DNA of 64,000 nt from Pasteurella sp049941595 (GCA_049941595.1 JBNFNA010000002.1:124001-188000); one strand, 5' to 3'. Positions 26,930 through 35,525 are shown, numbered from the stretch's first letter. The notes: generated by a model from the sequence alone, not told the origin. Numbers and translations: made by a program.

Positions 26930-27301
26930 ATGCGTATCGTAAAAAAATTCATTCCAGTGGCTATTGCCTTGGCAACAACAGGCTGCCTCAGCCTTGATGG
27001 AGTAGACATTGCAGGTTTAGAAAAATCATCAGGCAAACTGATGAAGTTCCGTTGTGAAAATGGCTACAAAGGCTCCATCAAGCAACGTGATAATGGTGTA
27101 CTCAGTATGGCATTTAGCGATGGTAAAGACAGCTATATTACTTACCTCAACAACCATTCTTCCGCGGGCCAAATTCTTTATATCAATGATAAAAACACTC
27201 TCAAATGGCAAGAAAAACAAGGGCAAAACACCTTGACATTTCCTGAGAAAAACTATGCTTCAACAGGAAAACTTGCTACGACCACTTGCCAAAAATATTA
27301 A
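26930..27301 (+). CDS. Small lipoprotein, MliC-like (lysozyme-inhibitor fold)
   Basis: The 123-aa protein has a lipoprotein signal (MRIVKKFIPVAIALATTGC, lipobox TTGC, lipid-carrying Cys at 19). The mature part resembles the MliC/PliC lysozyme-inhibitor domain: FRCENGYKGSIKQRDNG, then AFSDGKDSYITYL, LYINDKNTLKWQEKQGQNTLTF and a C-terminal Cys (TTCQKY) that could pair with the Cys of FRCENG. MliC proteins protect against host c-type lysozyme from the outer membrane. The family match is by eye and moderately sure; it could be another small periplasmic beta-barrel lipoprotein. An AAGGAGC site precedes the ATG. Confidence 0.6.
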   Translation: MRIVKKFIPVAIALATTGCLSLDGVDIAGLEKSSGKLMKFRCENGYKGSIKQRDNGVLSMAFSDGKDSYITYLNNHSSAGQILYINDKNTLKWQEKQGQNTLTFPEKNYASTGKLATTTCQKY

Positions 27302-27338
27302 TTATATAGTTTGTTCTAAAGAGCATTACTAGACAAGG

Positions 27339-27378
27339 AATCTTATTGCGTGAGGACATCATACTAAGCAATAAGATT
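27339..27378. other. Long perfect stem-loop of unknown role
   Basis: AATCTTATTGC and GCAATAAGATT form an 11-bp perfect stem with an 18-nt loop, downstream of the MliC-like gene. It lacks a T tract, so it is not a standard terminator. Confidence 0.5.
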
Positions 27379-27530
27379 TCGCCTTTCGTGCTCATTTCCC
27401 AATATTCTCTTTCGAAAAGTGCGGTATCTTTTAAAAACGTTTTTACCTTACCAAACCGCTTTCTCTACGACAGATAGTGATTGCCACGAATCCAAACAAA
27501 AAATCCAAACAAGATGTTGTTATCAGCCAT

Positions 27531-27562
27531 AAAAAAACCCAGTAATTATGCTGGGTTTTTTA
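27531..27562. terminator. Terminator of the rpsF-priB-rpsR-rplI operon
   Basis: AAAACCCAG and CTGGGTTTTT form a stem around TAATTATG, with A and T tracts on both sides. It lies directly after rplI (minus strand). Confidence 0.85.
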
Positions 27563-27581
27563 AAGTATCACGTCTTGTTAA

Positions 27582-28031
27582 TTATTCAGCAACAACGATC
27601 ACGTTAACTGTTGCGAATACTTCACCGTGAAGTTGGAATTTAACTTCGTGGTCACCTAAAGTACGGATTGGACCAGTTGATAAACGAACTTCACTTTTCG
27701 CGATTTCAACGCCTGCAGCTGTTACAGCTTCAGCAACATCACGAGTAGTGATAGAACCGAATAAACGACCTTCATCACCAGCTTTAGATGCGATAGTTAC
27801 AGAACCTAATTCTGTTAATTGAGCTGCACGAGCTTGAGCTGCTGCTAAAACTTCTGCTGCTTTCGCTTCTAATTCTGCGCGACGCGCTTCGAAATGTTCG
27901 ATGTTCGCTTTAGTTGCCATAACTGCTTTACCTTGTGGGATTAAGAAGTTACGTGCAAAACCTGCTTTAACATCAACTTGATCACCAATGTTACCTAGGT
28001 GAACTACTTTATCTAAAAGAATTACTTGCAT
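27582..28031 (-). CDS. rplI: 50S ribosomal protein L9
   Basis: The 149-aa L9 has two RNA-binding domains joined by a long helix. The start MQVILLDKVVHLGNIGDQVDVKAGFARNFLIPQGKA is diagnostic, and the Ala/Glu-rich helix (EARRAELEAKAAEVLAAAQAR) spans about 50-70. Last gene of the rpsF operon. Confidence 0.98.
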   Translation of the reverse strand: MQVILLDKVVHLGNIGDQVDVKAGFARNFLIPQGKAVMATKANIEHFEARRAELEAKAAEVLAAAQARAAQLTELGSVTIASKAGDEGRLFGSITTRDVAEAVTAAGVEIAKSEVRLSTGPIRTLGDHEVKFQLHGEVFATVNVIVVAE

Positions 28032-28050
28032 TACCGTATCCTCTCTTTAA

Positions 28051-28278
28051 TTACTGATGATTGTCAGTGTACGGAAGTAACGCTAAATAACGTGCACGTT
28101 TGATAGCACGAGCTAATTGACGTTGATACTTCGCACGAGTACCGGTAATACGGCTTGGAACAATTTTGCCGCTCTCTGTGATATAGTTCTTTAATGTAGC
28201 TACATCTTTATAATCGATTTCTACTACATTTTCCGCTGTGAAACGGCAGAACTTACGACGACGGAAATAACGTGCCAT
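28051..28278 (-). CDS. rpsR: 30S ribosomal protein S18
   Basis: The 75-aa S18 (MARYFRRRKFCRFTAENVVEIDYKD...) binds S6 on the platform of the small subunit. It lies between priB and rplI in the conserved operon. The single Cys at 11 is as in E. coli. Confidence 0.98.
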   Translation of the reverse strand: MARYFRRRKFCRFTAENVVEIDYKDVATLKNYITESGKIVPSRITGTRAKYQRQLARAIKRARYLALLPYTDNHQ

Positions 28279-28290
28279 TTGGCTAGTCTC

Positions 28291-28617
28291 CTAATCTATA
28301 AATTCGATTTGCTCGGCGTGTAATACTAATTGGCTTAAACCATTTGCGGTTTTGTGAGAGCTTATAAACCCTACTACCAAAAGTAGACTGCCGACCGTAA
28401 TGCTTTGAGTTTTTTCTATCAATTGATTGCCACTGATTTGAACTGGCATTTTACACCAAGCCTGACGGCTTAATCCTGCTTCTTCTTGTATTGAACTATG
28501 TTCTAACAAAAATTGGCAATGCGCAATTCCATTCGGGCTTTGCGTTCGTTTTGGTTGATTTGCAACTTTGCCTATCAACGAAAAACGATTATCAATTTTT
28601 AAATTACTCTTCAGCAT
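28291..28617 (-). CDS. priB: Primosomal replication protein PriB
   Basis: PriB is a dimeric single-strand DNA-binding protein that works with PriA in replication restart. The 108-aa OB-fold protein begins MLKSNLKIDNRFSLIGKVANQPKR and carries HCQFLLEH. The frame extends upstream, but the ATG at 28617 gives the family start and overlaps the end of rpsF by 14 nt, implying translational coupling. Presence of priB between rpsF and rpsR is typical of Gammaproteobacteria. Confidence 0.94.
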   Translation of the reverse strand: MLKSNLKIDNRFSLIGKVANQPKRTQSPNGIAHCQFLLEHSSIQEEAGLSRQAWCKMPVQISGNQLIEKTQSITVGSLLLVVGFISSHKTANGLSQLVLHAEQIEFID

Positions 28618-28981
28618 CCTCAAAATCGTTGTTTTCAACTTCAGCTAAAGCTTTACGATCGTCTTTTGCTTTAACCATTGGGGACGCTTCTGTTACGGCG
28701 TGCTTAGTACGAATAATTACGTTACGAAGAACTGCGTCGTTGTAACGGAAAGTTGTTTCTAGCTCGTCGATGACTTCTTGAGGCGCTTCTACATTCATTA
28801 ACACATAGTGTGCTTTGTGTAATTTGTTGATTGGGTACGCTAATTGGCGACGACCCCAATCTTCTAAGCGATGGATTTGACCGCCAGCTTCTTTAACAGA
28901 ACCTGTATAACGTTCAATCATGCCTGGTACTTGTTCGCTTTGGTCCGGGTGAACCATAAACACGATTTCGTAGTGTCGCAT
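28604..28981 (-). CDS. rpsF: 30S ribosomal protein S6
   Basis: The 125-aa S6 starts MRHYEIVFMVHPDQSEQVPGMIERY and has a highly acidic C-terminal tail (EVENNDFEDAEE), the substrate of glutamate ligation by RimK in some bacteria. First gene of the rpsF-priB-rpsR-rplI operon. The S6:S18 complex is known to bind leaders of this operon in Gammaproteobacteria; a candidate leader structure is annotated just upstream. Confidence 0.98.
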   Translation of the reverse strand: MRHYEIVFMVHPDQSEQVPGMIERYTGSVKEAGGQIHRLEDWGRRQLAYPINKLHKAHYVLMNVEAPQEVIDELETTFRYNDAVLRNVIIRTKHAVTEASPMVKAKDDRKALAEVENNDFEDAEE

Positions 28982-29068
28982 TACTGCTCCTTACGGGTTA
29001 ATCAGCCTCCGACTGTTAGACCAGCTACCAATCTGCGGAAGCAAGGAACGAAAATTCAATGTAGCTGT
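28982..29068 (-). promoter_or_regulatory. Candidate S6:S18-responsive leader of rpsF
   Basis: On the minus strand GCTTCCG can pair with CGGAGGC to form a stem, and CCTTGC further 5' can pair with GTAAGG, which overlaps the Shine-Dalgarno of rpsF. This matches the logic of the known autogenous rpsF leader, where S6:S18 stabilises a hairpin that masks the ribosome-binding site. I drew the pairing by eye without folding software. Confidence 0.45.
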
Positions 29069-29106
29069 AAGGTGGTGAATTATACAGATAATCCACCGTT
29101 TTGCAA
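29069..29106 (-). promoter_or_regulatory. rpsF operon promoter
   Basis: On the minus strand there is TTGCAA (-35, 29101-29106), a 16-bp spacer and TATAAT (-10, 29079-29084), then TCACCACCTT. The 17-nt stretch around and after the -10 is identical to that at the rpmB-rpmG promoter. Confidence 0.7.
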
Positions 29107-29228
29107 GACAAAGTGAAGTCTGTTTTTGAATATTTTTTATCAAAATTATGATGAGGCAAAATCGCCTGAAATTTAGCAAGATAAATAAAGTAAAAAGTCA
29201 GAAAGAAGAGAAAATTTGATAAAAACTC

Positions 29229-29290
29229 ACCGCACTTTTCACACAATAAATTGGCTAACAGTGCGAAATTGGCTAACAGTGCGGTGAATT
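29229..29290 (-). terminator. lexA terminator with a duplicated loop
   Basis: TCACCGCACT and AGTGCGGTGA can form a 10-bp stem made of two opposite uptake-signal cores. The loop holds two perfect copies of an 18-bp unit (29248-29265 and 29266-29283, AAATTGGCTAACAGTGCG), so an alternative shorter stem is possible with the first copy. Confidence 0.55.
29248..29283. repeat. 18-bp perfect tandem duplication
   Basis: AAATTGGCTAACAGTGCG occurs twice with no spacer between lexA and the rpsF promoter region. Each copy ends with part of an uptake signal (AGTGCG). Confidence 0.9.
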
Positions 29291-29328
29291 AACGGCATAG
29301 AATAAAAGTAGAAGTTTGAAACTAAGAA

Positions 29329-29967
29329 TTACATCCAAGCGTTATTGCGAATAATTCCGACCGCAATCCCTTCAATTTCAAAATTAGGTTGTTCATTCAG
29401 ATCAACCACGATTGGGGCAAATTCTTCGTTTTCTGCGTGAAGATAAATCACTGACCCTTTACGCTCTAAACGTTTTACAGTCACTTCATCTTCAATGCGT
29501 GCCACCACTACCTGCCCGTTGCGAACGTCTTTCGTACTGTGTACTGCCAATAAATCGCCATCTAAAATGCCAATATCTTTCATTGATTGACCATACACTT
29601 TTAATAGGAAGTCAGCTTGTGGCTTAAACATATTGGCATCGACTTTATAAGTACCTTCGATATGTTGTTCCGCTAAGATTGGTTCACCTGCAGCAACACG
29701 CCCAACGAGTGGCAAACCTTGGCTATCATCATTCACGCTATCATCTTCTAACAACAAGCGAATACCACGTGAAGTACCAGAAATAATTTCAATCACACCT
29801 TTTCTTGCAAGGGCTTTTAGATGTTCTTCTGCGGCATTTGGCGAGCGGAAACCTAACTCTTTTGAAATTTCAGCACGAGTTGGTGGCATTCCGGTTGTTT
29901 CTAAATGTCGCTTCAACAAGTCATAGACTTCTTGTTGACGTGCAGTTAATGCTTTAAATTGCTTCAT
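29329..29967 (-). CDS. lexA: SOS repressor LexA
   Basis: LexA represses DNA-damage genes and cleaves itself when RecA is activated. The 212-aa protein has the winged-helix domain (LTARQQEVYDLLKRHLETTGMPPTRAEISKELGF), an Ala-Gly cleavage site in VGRVAAGEP, and the catalytic Ser (GQSMKDIGI) and Lys (VVVARIEDEVTVKRL). The ATG at 29967 (MKQFKALTARQ) is preferred over upstream in-frame starts because those would place the SOS box inside the coding region. Two LexA boxes overlap its promoter, so it is autoregulated. Confidence 0.97.
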   Translation of the reverse strand: MKQFKALTARQQEVYDLLKRHLETTGMPPTRAEISKELGFRSPNAAEEHLKALARKGVIEIISGTSRGIRLLLEDDSVNDDSQGLPLVGRVAAGEPILAEQHIEGTYKVDANMFKPQADFLLKVYGQSMKDIGILDGDLLAVHSTKDVRNGQVVVARIEDEVTVKRLERKGSVIYLHAENEEFAPIVVDLNEQPNFEIEGIAVGIIRNNAWM

Positions 29968-29975
29968 ATTCACCC

Positions 29976-30012
29976 CTGTTTTTATATACAGAACAACTGT
30001 CATTATATACAG
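29976..30012. promoter_or_regulatory. Two LexA (SOS) boxes in the lexA promoter
   Basis: CTGTTTTTATATACAG (29976-29991) and CTGTCATTATATACAG (29997-30012) both fit CTGT-N8-ACAG exactly, with starts spaced 21 bp apart as in the E. coli lexA operator. They lie 8 and 29 bp upstream of the lexA start. Confidence 0.92.
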
Positions 30013-30055
30013 AGTTATTGATATTGCAATCTTTTATTCTGCTTGTTAAGGCAAA

Positions 30056-30472
30056 TTATTCTTCAAATAGTGCTTTGACATTAAACGCACGCCCGACAAT
30101 ATTATAGGCTGGATAATCAAGCAATTTGATAAAGCCTCGCCCAAATGCCTGAAATTCAATGCTCGAATTTTCTACCTTTATACTTTTTTCAAGCATATCA
30201 GTCACTCGCACCACACAAATGGTTTCGGAGTGACGAGAAAATTCCCCCCATTTGACATAAGCGAAAAAATCCGATTTTTGCGACCAAATCATACTGGCGG
30301 TCACAGATTTAGCAATCAGCTGCTCATTACCTTCTTCATCTGCTAGCCAAAGCTCACCAACCGTTGGTGCGCCCATCGCAATTTCGCTACCATTTCGATA
30401 AAGCAATGTATATTTCCCATCTGGGCTTGTGACATCACCGCCATTTTCCCAACGGCTTAATTTCTGAAACAT
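30056..30472 (-). CDS. Hypothetical protein with beta-propeller-like repeats
   Basis: The 138-aa protein starts MFQKLSRWENGGDVTSPDGKYTLLYRNGSEIAMG after a good GGGGAG site; the upstream in-frame ATG is less likely. It has SPDGKYTLLY and MIWSQKSDFFAYVKW, reminiscent of WD40/TolB blade strands, but is too short for a full propeller. No signal peptide or membrane segment is seen. It sits upstream of lexA on the same strand with the SOS boxes between them, and is divergent from plsB. I do not recognise a named family. Confidence 0.65.
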   Translation of the reverse strand: MFQKLSRWENGGDVTSPDGKYTLLYRNGSEIAMGAPTVGELWLADEEGNEQLIAKSVTASMIWSQKSDFFAYVKWGEFSRHSETICVVRVTDMLEKSIKVENSSIEFQAFGRGFIKLLDYPAYNIVGRAFNVKALFEE

Positions 30473-30625
30473 AAAACTCCCCTTTAATTGTGAATTTATG
30501 CACATTTTAGTGACTTTTTATGCAAAAAGTACACATAGTTCTTTTATTCAACAACTCACGATTTCAAATTTTTATGGTAAACTAAAGTAAACATTTCTAA
30601 TAACTTATTAAGACGGAAATTCATT

Positions 30626-33055
30626 ATGTTTAGTTTTCTAAATATTTATCGCAAAATACTGGAATTGCCCTTATCTTTTTTAGTAAAAAACAACCCTATT
30701 CCACACAATCCTATCGAAGAGTTAAAATTAGACACGACTCAGCCGATGGTTTACGTTTTACCTTATACCTCACAAACTGACCTTGTTATTTTCCAAAAAA
30801 ACTGTCTAAACGTAGGATTACCTGATCCATTAGAAAAAAATAAAATCGGTGATAAAAGCCTACCGCGCTTTGTATTCTTAGATGAAGGGCGTCAATTTTT
30901 TAAATCCAAAGGTGCAAAGCAAGAGACTATTCAAGTTTTCAATAATTATTTAGAATTGCACCGCACTTTGCCTGAATTAGATGTGCAAGTGATCCCTGTC
31001 TCTGTACTTTGGGGGCGTTCGCCAGGTCACGAAAAACAATCAGGCTTGCCACAATTACGTCTATTAAGTGGTATTCAAAAATTTATCGCCGCCGTTTGGT
31101 TTGGTCGTGATACCTTTGTGCGTTTCTCGCAAGCAGTATCTTTACGCTATATGGTCAACGAGCACGGTTCAGACCAAGCAATTGCACATAAACTTGCACG
31201 TGTAGCCAAAATTCACTTTTCGAAACAGCGTATGTCCGCAACAGGCCCACGCCTACCGAACCGTGAAGCAATGTTTAATAAATTGCTTGTATCACCGGCT
31301 ATCTTAGAAGCAATCAAAGACGAAGCAAATGCGAAAAATATCACTGAAGAAAAAGCCACTCAAGAAGCGAAAAAAATTCTTGAGGAAATTGCAGCTAACG
31401 TGAATTATGAAGGTTTGCGTATTGCGGATCGTTTCTTACGTTGGTTATGGAATAAACTTTACCAAGGTATCGAAGTGCAACACGCCGATCGTGTGCGTAA
31501 GCTCGCTTTAGACGGTCACGAAATCGTGTATGTGCCTTGTCACCGCAGTCACATTGACTATCTATTACTTTCCTACTTGCTTTACCATCAAGGTTTAGTA
31601 CCGCCACATATTGCAGCGGGCATTAACTTAAACTTCTGGCCTGCAGGAGGAATGTTCCGTCGTGGGGGCGCATTCTTTATTCGTCGTACTTTCAAAGGTA
31701 ACCGCTTATATTCAACGATTTTCCGAGAATATCTGGCAGAACTCTTCCACCGAGGTTACCCTGTGGAATACTTTATCGAAGGTGGTCGTTCAAGAACAGG
31801 TCGTTTACTCGCACCTAAAACCGGTATGATGTCAATGACAATACAAGCATTGTTACAACAACAAACTCGCCCAATTTCGATTGTGCCTGTTTATGTCGGT
31901 TATGAGCACGTCATCGAAGTAGATACTTATGCAAAAGAATTGCGTGGTGCCGAAAAAGAAAAAGAAAATGCAGGCTTAGTGTTACGTGTAATCAAAAAAT
32001 TACGTAACCTTGGTAAAGCGTATGTGAATTTTGGTGAACCAATCACGTTAAGTAACTTCTTAAACCAACATTACCCAGAATGGAAAAATGATGTGAACCA
32101 AGAAGAACGCCCACAATGGTTTAACCAAGCAGTTGATGGCGTGTCAAATCAAGTAATGGTCAACATCAACAAAGCCGCAGCAGTAAACGCAATGAATTTA
32201 ACTGGCACCGCTCTGCTATCTTCACGTCAGCGTGCCCTTTCTCGCGAGCAATTGCTAGAACAATTAGAAAGTTACCAACAATTCTTACAAAACTCACCGT
32301 ATTCACAAGATATTGTAGTACCAACCGAGTCTGCGGAAGAAATGCTTGAGCATATTTTAAAACTTGAGCGTGTCGGTATTATTGTTGAAAAAGATAACTT
32401 CGGTGAAATTGTTCGCTTAGAGCGTAATTCTGCAGTATTAATGACTTATTATCGCAACAATATTCAACATTTGTTTGTGCTGCCATCATTAGTAGCAAGC
32501 ATTGTTTTACACTATGAAGCCATTCAAAAACCGTTAGTATCAGAAGCAGTAAGTAAAATTTATCCATTCTTGAAGAGCGAGTTATTCCTATCCTTCTCTC
32601 AAGAAGAATTACAAGAGCGTATCGAACAAATTATTGCTGAATTCCAACGCCAAGATATCATCAAATACAATGCCAATATGCTATCCATTAACAAACCTCG
32701 TGTGAGAATGTTACAGCTTTGGTCTTCCGGCGTGCGTGAAATTTTACAACGCTACTACATCACCGTCAGCATTTTATTGAAAGACCCAGCAATGCCTCGT
32801 GCAAGCCTAGAAAAAGACAGCCAATCTGTGGCACAACGTTTGTCTGTTTTACACGGTATCAATGCACCAGAATTCTTTGATAAAGCGGTCTTCTCAGCCT
32901 TCATTGCGAGCCTCAAACAAGAGAACTACTTCAATGAAGAAGGCCTCGCAGACACCGCTAAACTTGGGGAAATTGCAGAGATTTTAAATCAAGTGATTTC
33001 TACTGAAGTTTGTCTCACAATCAAAGGGGCGATTGCAAAAATCGAAGAAGAATAA
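30626..33055 (+). CDS. plsB: Glycerol-3-phosphate acyltransferase PlsB
   Basis: PlsB makes lysophosphatidic acid from glycerol-3-phosphate and acyl-CoA or acyl-ACP at the inner membrane, the first step in phospholipid synthesis. The 809-aa length is typical. The acyltransferase motif HRSHIDYLLLSYLL lies near 305, followed by GGAFFIRRTF and FIEGGRSRTGRLLAPKTGMM. It is divergent from the lexA side, as in E. coli and H. influenzae, where plsB and lexA are neighbours. Confidence 0.97.
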   Translation: MFSFLNIYRKILELPLSFLVKNNPIPHNPIEELKLDTTQPMVYVLPYTSQTDLVIFQKNCLNVGLPDPLEKNKIGDKSLPRFVFLDEGRQFFKSKGAKQETIQVFNNYLELHRTLPELDVQVIPVSVLWGRSPGHEKQSGLPQLRLLSGIQKFIAAVWFGRDTFVRFSQAVSLRYMVNEHGSDQAIAHKLARVAKIHFSKQRMSATGPRLPNREAMFNKLLVSPAILEAIKDEANAKNITEEKATQEAKKILEEIAANVNYEGLRIADRFLRWLWNKLYQGIEVQHADRVRKLALDGHEIVYVPCHRSHIDYLLLSYLLYHQGLVPPHIAAGINLNFWPAGGMFRRGGAFFIRRTFKGNRLYSTIFREYLAELFHRGYPVEYFIEGGRSRTGRLLAPKTGMMSMTIQALLQQQTRPISIVPVYVGYEHVIEVDTYAKELRGAEKEKENAGLVLRVIKKLRNLGKAYVNFGEPITLSNFLNQHYPEWKNDVNQEERPQWFNQAVDGVSNQVMVNINKAAAVNAMNLTGTALLSSRQRALSREQLLEQLESYQQFLQNSPYSQDIVVPTESAEEMLEHILKLERVGIIVEKDNFGEIVRLERNSAVLMTYYRNNIQHLFVLPSLVASIVLHYEAIQKPLVSEAVSKIYPFLKSELFLSFSQEELQERIEQIIAEFQRQDIIKYNANMLSINKPRVRMLQLWSSGVREILQRYYITVSILLKDPAMPRASLEKDSQSVAQRLSVLHGINAPEFFDKAVFSAFIASLKQENYFNEEGLADTAKLGEIAEILNQVISTEVCLTIKGAIAKIEEE

Positions 33056-33080
33056 TCTTTCGATAACACTCCGATAAAAC

Positions 33081-33123
33081 AAAAGTGCGGTCAAAACTTT
33101 TCATTTTTTGACCGCACTTTTTA
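33081..33123. terminator. Terminator of paired uptake signals (plsB / ffh)
   Basis: AAAAGTGCGGTCAAAA and TTTTTGACCGCACTTTTT form a long perfect stem between convergent genes; both arms are complete uptake signals. Confidence 0.85.
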
Positions 33124-33205
33124 TTGGGAAAAAGAAAGGTACAAAATCTACATTGCACCTTTTTATCGACAAAAACTGCCAAATTAAGCGGGTAACTCAC
33201 GGGGA

Positions 33206-34582
33206 TTAACGTCTAAACATTCCGCCTAAGCCGCCAAGTCCGCCCATCATTCCTTGCATACCGCGCATCATTTTTGCCATTCCGCCTTTGCGCATTTTTT
33301 TCATCATTCGTTGCATTTCATCGAATTGTTTAAGCAATTTATTCACGTCTTGCACTTGAGTGCCAGACCCCATTGCGATGCGACGACGGCGTGAGCCTTT
33401 GATGATATCTGGGTTTGCACGCTCTTTAAGCGTCATTGAGTTGATGATCGCTTCCATTTTGTTAAACATTTTATCATCCACTTGATTTTTAACGTGGTCT
33501 GGTAAATTTTTCGCACCTGGAAGTTTATCTAACATCGACATCATACCGCCCATATTTTTCATTTGAATGAGCTGTTCACGGAAATCTTCTAATGTGAAGT
33601 CATCACCTTTTTTGAATTTCTGTGCCATTTTTTCCGCTTTTTCACGGTCAACGGAACGTTCAAGATCTTCAATTAATGACAACACATCACCCATACCAAG
33701 AATACGTGATGCAACACGTTCTGGGTGGAATGGTTCTAAAGCATCTGTTTTTTCGCCCACACCGAGGAATTTAATTGGTTTTCCGGTAATTTGGCGAATA
33801 GACAACGCCGCACCACCACGTGCATCACCATCTACTTTTGTTAACACCACCCCCGTTAAAGGTAAGGCTTCATTAAACGCTTTTGCGGTATTCGCTGCGT
33901 CTTGACCGGTCATTGCGTCCACAGTGAAAAGCGTTTCGATTGGATTAAGTGCGGCGTGAATTTGTTTAATTTCTTCCATCATTTCGCCATCAACGTGTAG
34001 GCGACCTGCAGTATCCACAATTAACACATCATAGAATTTTAATTTCGCTTCAGCTAAAGCAGCTTGAGCGATAGCAACAGGGTTTTGTGATACATCAGAA
34101 GGGAAAAATGACGCGCCAACCGCTTGAGCGAGGGTTTCTAATTGTTTGATCGCAGCTGGGCGATAAACGTCAGCAGACACCACAAGCACTTTTTTCTTGT
34201 GACGCTCTTTTAAGAATTTGGCTAATTTACCAACGCTCGTTGTTTTACCCGCACCTTGTAAACCAGCCATTAAAATAACTGCTGGCGGTTGCGTTGCAAG
34301 GTTTAAACTTTCGTTCGCTTCACCCATCGCCACTTCGAGTTCAGCTTGCACAATTTTAACGAACTCTTGACCCGGCGTGAGGCTTTTATTGACTTCAACA
34401 CCAATCGCACGCTCTTTTACTTTATTAATAAAATCACGTACCACAGGCAGTGCTACGTCAGCTTCTAGCAATGCCATACGCACTTCACGTAGCGTTTCTT
34501 TAATATTATCTTCCGTTAAACGACCACGACCGCTAATATTTCTCAGGGTTTTCGACAAGCGATCTGATAAATTCTCAAACAT
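33206..34582 (-). CDS. ffh: Signal recognition particle protein Ffh
   Basis: Ffh with 4.5S RNA targets inner-membrane proteins to FtsY and SecYEG. The 458-aa protein has the N domain, the G domain with GLQGAGKTTS near 107-116, DTAGRLHVD and TKVDGDARGG, and the Met-rich M domain ending in MQGMMGGLGGLGGMFRR. Length matches the family. It converges with plsB. Confidence 0.98.
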   Translation of the reverse strand: MFENLSDRLSKTLRNISGRGRLTEDNIKETLREVRMALLEADVALPVVRDFINKVKERAIGVEVNKSLTPGQEFVKIVQAELEVAMGEANESLNLATQPPAVILMAGLQGAGKTTSVGKLAKFLKERHKKKVLVVSADVYRPAAIKQLETLAQAVGASFFPSDVSQNPVAIAQAALAEAKLKFYDVLIVDTAGRLHVDGEMMEEIKQIHAALNPIETLFTVDAMTGQDAANTAKAFNEALPLTGVVLTKVDGDARGGAALSIRQITGKPIKFLGVGEKTDALEPFHPERVASRILGMGDVLSLIEDLERSVDREKAEKMAQKFKKGDDFTLEDFREQLIQMKNMGGMMSMLDKLPGAKNLPDHVKNQVDDKMFNKMEAIINSMTLKERANPDIIKGSRRRRIAMGSGTQVQDVNKLLKQFDEMQRMMKKMRKGGMAKMMRGMQGMMGGLGGLGGMFRR

Positions 34583-34715
34583 TCATTTTTCCTATTTTAT
34601 CTCCAAAAAATTGCTCTAATTATACTGAAATCCCGCAGATTTTCATCATCTGTGATAAATTTATGGCGATTTGATAGAGAGAAAGTTAGAATAAATTAAC
34701 TATAAATATGAGGAT

Positions 34716-35525
34716 ATGAGAATGTGGCTTGTTATTTTTTCAGTGTTTTTTTATCTTGCTAGCGTATTATTAATTACCCCAATGTTGTTGAAAACACAAT
34801 CAGGTGAGCAAGTTCAAAAGCCAAATCAAACACTCTTTTTTTCAACCTCATTTTTAGCCATTGTTTTGCACGCGTTGAGTTTGAGTGAGTTATTTACGCA
34901 GCTCATTTCAGGTCAAAGCTTTACTGTCACCGCTATCGGTTCATTAATCAGTCTAATTGTTGCATTTCTTGCCACCTCTGCGATGTTGCTACGCATTAAA
35001 ACCTTGTGGTTTTTGTTACCGATTATTTATAGCTTTGCTATTGTGAACGTGATTTTGGCGACCTTATTACCTAGCCATTTTCTCTATCACCTTAGCCAAA
35101 ATATCGCCTTATTTTTCCACGTGGGTCTGTCCCTGTTTACCTATGCCGTTTGTTTTATTGCGGCACTCTACTCGATCCAAATCTTTTGGATTGATCGCAG
35201 CTTAAAAAATAAAAAACTGCCATTTTCTCCGATTATTCCCCCATTGATGCTCGTCGAACGCCATTTTTTCCGCTTAATGCTCACTGGTCAGCTGTTACTC
35301 ACTATCGTGTTAATCTCCGGTTCTTTCCACCTAGCTAAAGATTTTGCACCACAAGATATTCAAAAAGCGGTGTTCTCATTCTTGGCGTGGTGTGTGTTTG
35401 GGATTGCCTTGATTGGGCATTGGAAATTACATTGGCGTGGTAAGAAAATCATCATTTATGCTATTGTCGGCACTATTTTGCTCACGATTGCGTATTTTGG
35501 TAGTCGTGTGATGCTTGAAATATAG
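34716..35525 (+). CDS. CcsA/YpjD-family inner-membrane protein
   Basis: The 269-aa protein has about eight transmembrane helices and a short soluble loop (IDRSLKNKKLPFSPIIPPLMLVERHFF). It belongs to the cytochrome c assembly (CcsA/HemX-like) family, where E. coli YpjD is found. The His in FFHVGLSLFTYAVCFIAALYSIQ and the late GHWKLHW are candidate haem ligands by analogy. E. coli ypjD is next to ffh and corE (yfjD), the same order as here. Exact role unknown. The start may be the second ATG two codons later. Confidence 0.8.
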   Translation: MRMWLVIFSVFFYLASVLLITPMLLKTQSGEQVQKPNQTLFFSTSFLAIVLHALSLSELFTQLISGQSFTVTAIGSLISLIVAFLATSAMLLRIKTLWFLLPIIYSFAIVNVILATLLPSHFLYHLSQNIALFFHVGLSLFTYAVCFIAALYSIQIFWIDRSLKNKKLPFSPIIPPLMLVERHFFRLMLTGQLLLTIVLISGSFHLAKDFAPQDIQKAVFSFLAWCVFGIALIGHWKLHWRGKKIIIYAIVGTILLTIAYFGSRVMLEI

